This document shows positions 5,865-10,167 of a DNA stretch of 10,167 nucleotides, piece after piece. The notes under the pieces were generated by a model. That model made no database searches and was not told the origin of the DNA. It saw only the letters and a program-made list of their open reading frames with translations. The stretch is from CF-161 sp035259145. Its GTDB lineage: Bacteria > Chloroflexota > Dormibacteria > Dormibacterales > Dormibacteraceae. Made by a program: the position numbers and the translations under genes. The stretch spans positions 1 to 10,167 of the forward strand of contig DATFWQ010000363.1 in NCBI GenBank assembly GCA_035259145.1. The letters run 5' to 3'. Each line of letters begins with the position of its first letter. Within the stretch, counting starts at the first letter, position 1.

Positions 5865-7109
5865 TCAGCGGGGGTAGCGATGCAGCGAGCCGAGCTGGAC
5901 CCCAACCAGTGCCCAGAAGGCCAGGGCCTGATCGTTCTTGAAGTAGGGCAGGTCGACAAGGCCGTGCAGGCCGAACGCCACCGCCAGGCCCAGCAGGCCG
6001 ATGGCCATCGCCCGCGGCCAGGGATCCAGGGCGAGGCCGCGAAGCGCCGTTCGCACGCACTGGAACATCAGCCACACGAAGGCTGCCAGCCCGAGCAGGC
6101 CCGTCTCCGACCAGAAGTTAAGGAGGACGTTGTGCGGGTAGATGAGGTCCTCGTGGTAACCCGGATCCCTGTAAGGCAAGATCGACGCCTTGAATCCCGA
6201 AAGTCCACCGCCGAAGAGCGGCTTGTGGGCGAGCATGTTCAGGCTGGACTTCCAGAGCGACAACCGCAGGCCGATCGTGTTCTGCGTGCTGGAGGGGTCG
6301 AACTCGACCAGGATCCGGCGCCGCACGCTGCCCGAGGCGGCGAACAGGAGGCCGCCGGCGGCTACCGTGCCGGTGACCGCCTGCCAGCGCCAGCGGCTAA
6401 ACAGCGCCACGAAGAGGACGAGCGCAGCAAGGGTGGCCCAACCGGCTCGCGAGTAACTGAGAAAGATCGCCACGGCGGCCAGGAGGCTGAAGACCGTCGC
6501 GACGATCCGTTCGCGCAGGTCGTCGCTGAAGAACGTTATGGCCAGCCCGAAAGCCGTCAGCGGCTCGAGGTAGAGCGGTACCGCGTTGGCGCTGTTGTAT
6601 ATGGCGACCGGTGGTGTCACCACGTTGAAGGCGTGGTGGCCAATTGCCCACAGGACCGTGGCGCTGTTGAGCACGGCCGCATATGAGCCGGCCACCGCCA
6701 GCCCAGCAAGGAGAAGGCGAGCCCGGGCCCGACTGCGCGCCATCGCGGCGATCACCAGGCCCGCCAGCGCCGGCTCGACGAAATAAGCCTTCCAGAGCCC
6801 GGCAGCTGCTCTCCGGTCTGGCGCCACCAGAGTGTCGATGGTCGCGGCGACGAGGAGCAGAGCAGCCGGCCAGAGGTACGGCGACCGCCAGGGAAGCTCG
6901 TCGCGGTAGGCGTAGAGGCCGACCGCGATCGCGATCACCAGCGGGATCTCTAGCAGGGTGGTCGGCAGCGGCCCGAGATGAGGGCGCTCCACGTAGGCGG
7001 GGCTGGCGGCCAGGGCCAGGGCCATCAGCCCGGTAGCCAGTCCGCGGGAGCGCTCCCGAAGCGCATCGCGGTCGACTGAGACCGCTGGTATCCGCTCTGT
7101 CGCCGTCAC
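5865..7109 (-). CDS. O-antigen ligase/polymerase-like (Wzy_C family) polytopic membrane protein
   Basis: A 414-aa multispanning protein of the O-antigen ligase/polymerase superfamily (WaaL/Wzy; Wzy_C). These proteins join lipid-linked glycans outside the membrane. Seen: many hydrophobic helices, a short Wzy_C core with FLSYSRAGW (216-224), the large periplasmic-type loop with RLSLWKSSLNMLAHKPLFG (282-300) and GGLSGF (301-306), then PHNVLLNFWSETGLLG (325-340). This is the typical conserved block of the family. The start is GTG at 7109: its first bases overlap the stop of acyl-CoA dehydrogenase 2 (GTGA), implying translational coupling. In a monoderm-type cell such proteins usually polymerise or ligate exopolysaccharide or wall glycans. 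That would fit the LCP ligase encoded 3 kb away. The substrate is unknown. Confidence 0.88.
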   Translation of the reverse strand: MTATERIPAVSVDRDALRERSRGLATGLMALALAASPAYVERPHLGPLPTTLLEIPLVIAIAVGLYAYRDELPWRSPYLWPAALLLVAATIDTLVAPDRRAAAGLWKAYFVEPALAGLVIAAMARSRARARLLLAGLAVAGSYAAVLNSATVLWAIGHHAFNVVTPPVAIYNSANAVPLYLEPLTAFGLAITFFSDDLRERIVATVFSLLAAVAIFLSYSRAGWATLAALVLFVALFSRWRWQAVTGTVAAGGLLFAASGSVRRRILVEFDPSSTQNTIGLRLSLWKSSLNMLAHKPLFGGGLSGFKASILPYRDPGYHEDLIYPHNVLLNFWSETGLLGLAAFVWLMFQCVRTALRGLALDPWPRAMAIGLLGLAVAFGLHGLVDLPYFKNDQALAFWALVGVQLGSLHRYPR

Positions 7110-8287
7110 CCCTGGGTCCCTGCTATGACCCGAGACGTCCCGGAGTGGGATGACAGCAGATGCCTGGAAATGACGATTCGCTGCACCTGATTCGATCCCT
7201 CGTAAATCTGGAGCGCCTTGGCGTCGCGGAAGTGGCGCTCGAATGGCAGGTCGGCGACGTAGCCGTATGACCCGGCGACCTGCACTCCGTCGATGGCGAT
7301 GTCCATGGCCGCGTCAGTACAGAACAGCTTGGCCATCGACGCCTCCCGGGTGAACGGCCGTTTCTGACTGCATAGAACGGCGGCATGGTAGGCCATCTGC
7401 CGTGCAGCCGTGAGCCTCGTGGCCATGTCGGCAAGCATGAACGCGACGCCCTGGGTGGCATGCATCGGCAAGCCGTCGGGCTCCCGATTTCGGGTGTACT
7501 CGATCGCCTCGGACAGCGCCGCGTCCGCGATCCCGAGCGCCTGACCGGATATGCCGATCCGCCCCGAGTCCAGGGCGCGCATCGCCACCGTGAAGCCGCC
7601 ACCCTCGCGGTGGAGCAGACTTGCAGCCGGAACCCGGACCTCTTCCAGCACCAGCTCCCCGGTGGGCGAGCCGTTCAATCCCATCTTCCTGAACACCTGG
7701 CCCACTCGAAGCCCCTCGCAGTCGGCGGGCACGATGAAGGCACTCACTCCAGCCGCTCGAGGCTCCGGACCGGTGCGAGCGAACACAAGGTACATCCCGG
7801 CCTCGCCGACGTTGGTTATGAAGACCTTGGTCCCGCTGAGCACCCACTCGGCGCCCGCGCGCCTGGCGGTGGTCTTGAGCGCGGAAGCGTCGGAGCCCGA
7901 CGCGGGCTCGGTCAGCGCAAACGCCCCCAGCACTTCTCCGCTGGCCAGGCGAGGCAGCCAGGCGCGCTTCTGCTCGTCGGTTCCGTAGAGAAGGATCGGC
8001 TCGCTGGCGACTGAGTTGTGTACGTCCACGATGACAGACGTGCTTGCGCACGCCCGGGCCAGCTCCTCGACGCAGATCGTGAAAGCCAGGTGGTCGAGTC
8101 CGGCACCCCCATACTCAGGTGGAATCAGGATGCCCATGAGATCGAGCTCCCGCGCACTTTCGATGGCCTCGCGTGGAAAACGATGATCGCGATCGACGTC
8201 TTCTGCGTAGCGCTTTACAGTCGACTGTGCGAACTCGCGTACCACATCGCGCAGATGTCCGTACTGCGAGTCAGGTTGCAATCTCAT
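7106..8287 (-). CDS. Acyl-CoA dehydrogenase 2 (divergent FAD-contact loop)
   Basis: FAD-dependent acyl-CoA dehydrogenase, 393 aa. Numbered from ATG 8287: signature 1 ALTEPASGSDASA (124-136), the NGSPTGELVLEEVRVP segment (205-220), signature 2 from Gln336 to Asp355, and QIYEGSNQVQR (360-370) with catalytic Glu363, so it is probably active. Odd: the usual ERxxFGxPIxxFQ block reads NREPDGLPMHATQG (267-280), with Phe replaced by Asp and several other changes in a region that contacts FAD in homologues. Start: ATG at 8287 aligns without gaps to the N-terminus of dehydrogenase 1, and a TATTTT hexamer ends 8 nt upstream. A GTG at 8293 would add two residues. The stop overlaps the start of the O-antigen ligase-like gene by 4 nt. 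It is divergent from the 140-aa plus-strand gene. Substrate unknown. Confidence 0.95.
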   Translation of the reverse strand: MRLQPDSQYGHLRDVVREFAQSTVKRYAEDVDRDHRFPREAIESARELDLMGILIPPEYGGAGLDHLAFTICVEELARACASTSVIVDVHNSVASEPILLYGTDEQKRAWLPRLASGEVLGAFALTEPASGSDASALKTTARRAGAEWVLSGTKVFITNVGEAGMYLVFARTGPEPRAAGVSAFIVPADCEGLRVGQVFRKMGLNGSPTGELVLEEVRVPAASLLHREGGGFTVAMRALDSGRIGISGQALGIADAALSEAIEYTRNREPDGLPMHATQGVAFMLADMATRLTAARQMAYHAAVLCSQKRPFTREASMAKLFCTDAAMDIAIDGVQVAGSYGYVADLPFERHFRDAKALQIYEGSNQVQRIVISRHLLSSHSGTSRVIAGTQG

Positions 8288-8294
8288 GGGCACC

Positions 8295-8302
8295 TAAAAT
8301 AA
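8295..8302. promoter_or_regulatory. Shared AT-rich island with overlapping divergent -10 boxes
   Basis: TAAAATAA is an AT-only octamer in GC-rich DNA, lying in the 26-nt gap between two divergent starts. On the plus strand TAAAAT (8295-8300, 5 of 6 matches) is 13 nt before the ATG at 8314. On the minus strand TATTTT (8301-8296, 4 of 6) is 8 nt before the ATG at 8287. Neither gene has a usable Shine-Dalgarno, and no clear -35 is seen on either side. The two promoters would exclude each other physically. Confidence 0.4.
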
Positions 8303-8313
8303 CTGTCCACTCG

Positions 8314-8736
8314 ATGGAAGCAGGCCCCCGGTACCTGGAAGGAACGACTGTTGGCAGCGGTCGCGACATCATCGGTGTGCGCAGAGATCGAATTGCAGCC
8401 ATCATCGAACAGGGTCGCGAGATCATTGCACGCGCCAAGCAGGAAAAGATCCTGCCTGACACAATCACCGGCCCCACCGCCGCCCTCCTGGTGACGATTG
8501 CCGGCTACGGGGAGCCGCTCAGTGAAGGGCAATGGCGCGAGCTGTCTGGCGTGGTTGGCGGGATCATGCGCGATCCGTCGTTCCCGGACCTGGCCCGCCT
8601 GCGGACGCTGATCACGCAGGAGCAGTTCCTCAACGTCGCACGGAACGTCGGCTACTCGCGGTTCATCCGGCGTCTCGACGACGGGCGCTGGGTGTGCGAA
8701 CTGACTCCGAAGCTGGAAGACGTCCCGGACGAGTAG
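8314..8736 (+). CDS. Unrecognised 140-aa soluble protein, divergent from acyl-CoA dehydrogenase 2
   Basis: I do not recognise this family. The 140 residues include no signal peptide and no clear membrane helix. The N-terminal third has a charged helix-forming stretch (RRDRIAAIIEQGREIIARA, 23-41). The middle is a more hydrophobic stretch with TGPTAALLVTIAGYG (52-66). The C-terminal half carries aromatic and charged residues (QEQFLNVARNVGYSRFIRRL, 102-121; DDGRWVCEL, 122-130). There is one Cys and an acidic tail. Support for it being real: it is the only plus-strand gene with sensible amino-acid composition, it has a -10-like TAAAAT upstream, and it ends at a convergent hairpin shared with acyl-CoA dehydrogenase 3. 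The ATG at 8314 is preferred because the open frame before it overlaps the start of dehydrogenase 2. A regulatory role is possible from the divergent position, but no DNA-binding motif is evident. Confidence 0.7.
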   Translation: MEAGPRYLEGTTVGSGRDIIGVRRDRIAAIIEQGREIIARAKQEKILPDTITGPTAALLVTIAGYGEPLSEGQWRELSGVVGGIMRDPSFPDLARLRTLITQEQFLNVARNVGYSRFIRRLDDGRWVCELTPKLEDVPDE

Positions 8737-8775
8737 CCGCGGAACCGGCCGGCCCCCGATCGAGGCCGGCGGCTA
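8734..8775. terminator. GC-rich hairpin between convergent genes, possible bidirectional terminator
   Basis: An outer stem TAGCCGC (8734-8740) pairs perfectly with GCGGCTA (8769-8775), and an inner stem CGGCC (8750-8754) pairs with GGCCG (8764-8768). Alternatively, GCCGGCC (8748-8754) pairs with GGCCGGC (8764-8770). It lies between the convergent 140-aa gene and acyl-CoA dehydrogenase 3, and the outer stem includes the stop codon TAG of the former. There is no T-tract on either side, so it would be a tail-less GC hairpin and not a classic intrinsic terminator. Confidence 0.45.
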
Positions 8776-8786
8776 GGTGCCAATCA

Positions 8787-9950
8787 CTAACACCCAAGCT
8801 CTCTCGCGATCAGCATGCGCTGGATCTCGGAGGTCCCCTCGCCGATCTCGTTGACCTTCACGTCGCGCCAGTAGCGGGCGACCGGGTATTCCTCGATGAA
8901 ACCGTAGCCACCGTGGATCTGGACCGCCTGGTCCGCGGCCCGCTTGGAGGCCTCGGACGCGTACAGCTTGGCCATCGCGGCCAGCCGCTGGACCTCGCCG
9001 GTCGTCCGCCGGCTGTTCTGGTACGCGACCGCCGCTCGGTACGTGATGAGGCGCGCCAGCTCGACCTCGGTTGCCATGTCCGCGAGCTTGAACTGGATCG
9101 CCTGGAAAGCTGAGATCGGACGCCCAAATGCGGTCCGCTCCTTTGCGTAAGTCAACGAGGCGTCGAGGCAGGCCTGCGCCAGACCGACTGAGAGGGCCGC
9201 GATCGCCACCCGACCGCCTGTCAGCGTGTGCAGGAACTGCCGCAGACCCCCGCCCCGGCGACCCAGCAGATTCTCCTGGGGTACCCGGCAGGCATCGAAG
9301 GCGAGGGGGTGGGTGTCCGAGGAATGCCAGCCCAGCTTGTGGTAGGCGGGCTGAACGACGTAGCCAGGTGTGTCCCGCGGCACCAGCAGCGCGCTGATCT
9401 CGCCCCGGGCTGCGCTCGGTCGCCTGGCGGTGACGGCTGTGATCGTCACCCCGGCCGATATATCGGTGCCCGAGTTGGTGATGAACTGCTTGGCGCCGCT
9501 GATCACCCAGCAACCGCCTTCCTGCTCAGCGTGTGTCTGCGTGGCGCCGGCATCGGACCCCGCCTGAGGCTCGGTCAACCCGAAGGCCCAGAGCTTCCGG
9601 CCAGCCAGTAAGTCGGGTAACCAGCGCTCCTTCTGCGCCCTGGTGCCGAAGTCGTGGATAAGGGCCGCGCCAAGCGACACCGCTGCCTCGAGCGTGATGC
9701 CAACTCCAGCGTCGGCGCGCGAGATTTCCTCGATGGCGATGCAGTAGGAGAGGAAGTCCCCGCCCGCTCCCCCCCACTCCTGGGGAAACGGCAGACCGAA
9801 CAGCCCTAGCTCACCCATCTGCCGGACGATCTCGTATGGGAAACGATGCTCACGGTCGAGAGCCGGGGCGGCGGGCGCCACCACGTCCTGTGCAAACTCG
9901 CGACAGAGGTCGCGGACAGCGCGCTGCTCTTCTGTCAGCTCAAAGTCCAA
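8787..9950 (-). CDS. Acyl-CoA dehydrogenase 3 (TTG start)
   Basis: FAD-dependent acyl-CoA dehydrogenase, 387 aa, full length. Seen: N-terminus MDFELTEEQRAVRDLCREFA, signature 1 GLTEPQAGSDAGA (124-136), KERTAFGRPISAFQ (270-283), signature 2 from Gln344 to Asp363, and EIGEGTSEIQR (368-378) with catalytic Glu371. The EIGEGTSEIQR variant and the KLGWHSSDTHPLAFDACRVP block (205-224) resemble branched-chain or isobutyryl-type bacterial dehydrogenases, but the substrate cannot be fixed. It is clearly a different subgroup from dehydrogenases 1 and 2. The start is TTG at 9950: it is the only start codon after an in-frame stop at 9954-9956, and it matches the family N-terminus exactly. No Shine-Dalgarno; a weak TACGAT lies 10 nt upstream. 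It converges on the 140-aa gene and is 89 nt from the truncated gene at the right edge. Confidence 0.95.
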   Translation of the reverse strand: MDFELTEEQRAVRDLCREFAQDVVAPAAPALDREHRFPYEIVRQMGELGLFGLPFPQEWGGAGGDFLSYCIAIEEISRADAGVGITLEAAVSLGAALIHDFGTRAQKERWLPDLLAGRKLWAFGLTEPQAGSDAGATQTHAEQEGGCWVISGAKQFITNSGTDISAGVTITAVTARRPSAARGEISALLVPRDTPGYVVQPAYHKLGWHSSDTHPLAFDACRVPQENLLGRRGGGLRQFLHTLTGGRVAIAALSVGLAQACLDASLTYAKERTAFGRPISAFQAIQFKLADMATEVELARLITYRAAVAYQNSRRTTGEVQRLAAMAKLYASEASKRAADQAVQIHGGYGFIEEYPVARYWRDVKVNEIGEGTSEIQRMLIARELGC

Positions 9951-10039
9951 CGGTCAGTCAATCGTACGGAGCCGCGATGCGAGTGCCGCCAGTCGTTTAT
10001 CCGATCTCGACGCCGGGCCGCATGACCCCCCCCGCCGCC

Positions 10040-10167
10040 CTAGTTCGGCAATACCGTCAGCTTGAGGGCCCAGCTGGCGGCCAGCGCCACGAGCCCGGCG
10101 GCGATGAGGGGGCGCCTGAGCCGGTCGGGTACGCGGACCATCAGGTCACGGTTGACCAGCAGGGCAA
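10040..10167 (-). CDS. C-terminal fragment of a small membrane protein, possibly DUF2752
   Basis: The last 42 codons plus two bases of a minus-strand gene that enters from the right edge; the stop is TAG at 10042-10040. The fragment has a basic linker (NRDLMVRVPDRLRRP) followed by a hydrophobic helix (LIAAGLVALAASWALKLTVL) and ends in PN. A basic linker followed by a final helix with WALKL resembles the C-terminus of DUF2752 proteins as I recall them, but the diagnostic CPxCGxTR region would lie outside the window. The gap to acyl-CoA dehydrogenase 3 (9951-10039) shows only a C8 run (10026-10033) and no clear promoter. Confidence 0.55.
   Translation of the reverse strand, partial: ALLVNRDLMVRVPDRLRRPLIAAGLVALAASWALKLTVLPN

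Noticed and set aside
5815..6075. In-frame upstream extension of acyl-CoA dehydrogenase 1 to a start at 6075
   Set aside because: It overlaps the O-antigen ligase-like gene, its translation is Arg/Pro/Gly-rich noise, and the family N-terminus begins exactly at the ATG at 5814.
5880..6686. Long plus-strand open frame opposite the O-antigen ligase-like gene
   Set aside because: It is a charged, low-complexity antisense shadow of a clear Wzy_C membrane protein.
8217..8228. Perfect 12-bp palindrome ACAGTCGACTGT as an operator for the divergent promoters
   Set aside because: It lies inside the coding sequence of dehydrogenase 2 (residues AQSTV), about 85 nt from the plus-strand start. A 12-bp palindrome is expected a few times by chance in 10 kb.
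10026..10033. C8 homopolymer as a phase-variation tract
   Set aside because: It lies in the intergenic gap, neither in a coding frame nor between promoter elements that I can identify. It is more likely an ordinary GC-rich run.

Overview
This is a GC-rich bacterial chromosome window that is densely packed with genes, nearly all on the minus strand. A LytR-CpsA-Psr cell-wall ligase, DUF4013 and DUF4190 membrane proteins, B12-dependent acyl-CoA mutase genes and several acyl-CoA dehydrogenases point to a high-GC monoderm-type lineage such as Actinomycetota or Chloroflexota/Dormibacterota. That placement is inferred from gene content and not from a marker gene. I see no rRNA, tRNA, CRISPR array, transposase or prophage gene.

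Layout, following minus-strand transcription from right to left. At the right edge is the C-terminus of a small membrane protein (10040-10167, possibly DUF2752). Next comes acyl-CoA dehydrogenase 3 (8787-9950). It converges on the only plus-strand gene, an unrecognised 140-aa protein (8314-8736), across a GC-rich hairpin. That small gene is divergent from acyl-CoA dehydrogenase 2 (7106-8287). Dehydrogenase 2 overlaps by 4 nt an O-antigen ligase-like polytopic membrane protein (5865-7109), which is followed by acyl-CoA dehydrogenase 1 (4678-5814). Then come a DUF4013 membrane protein (3967-4617) and a proline-rich DUF4190 protein (3193-3945). Last is a tight LCP ligase (1491-3008) - meaB GTPase (404-1480) - acyl-CoA mutase (1-393, cut by the left edge) cluster.

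Two themes emerge. The first is short/branched-chain acyl-CoA metabolism: three different acyl-CoA dehydrogenases, each with its catalytic Glu, plus a B12 mutase with its G-protein chaperone. The mutase has Phe where methylmalonyl-CoA mutase has its substrate-contacting Tyr, which hints at an isobutyryl-CoA-type mutase. The second is the cell envelope: LCP, O-antigen ligase-like, DUF4013 and DUF4190 proteins. The two gene sets are interleaved and even translationally coupled.

The most unusual sequence features are these. A palindromic repeat-like segment lies inside meaB, in frame, and apparently encodes an extra loop. meaB itself most likely starts at a CTG codon. Genes that begin transcription units recurrently carry a -10-like hexamer 6-10 nt before the start codon and no Shine-Dalgarno, suggesting leaderless mRNAs, while two operon-internal genes carry strong Shine-Dalgarno sites. 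I do not see a clear new multi-gene system.
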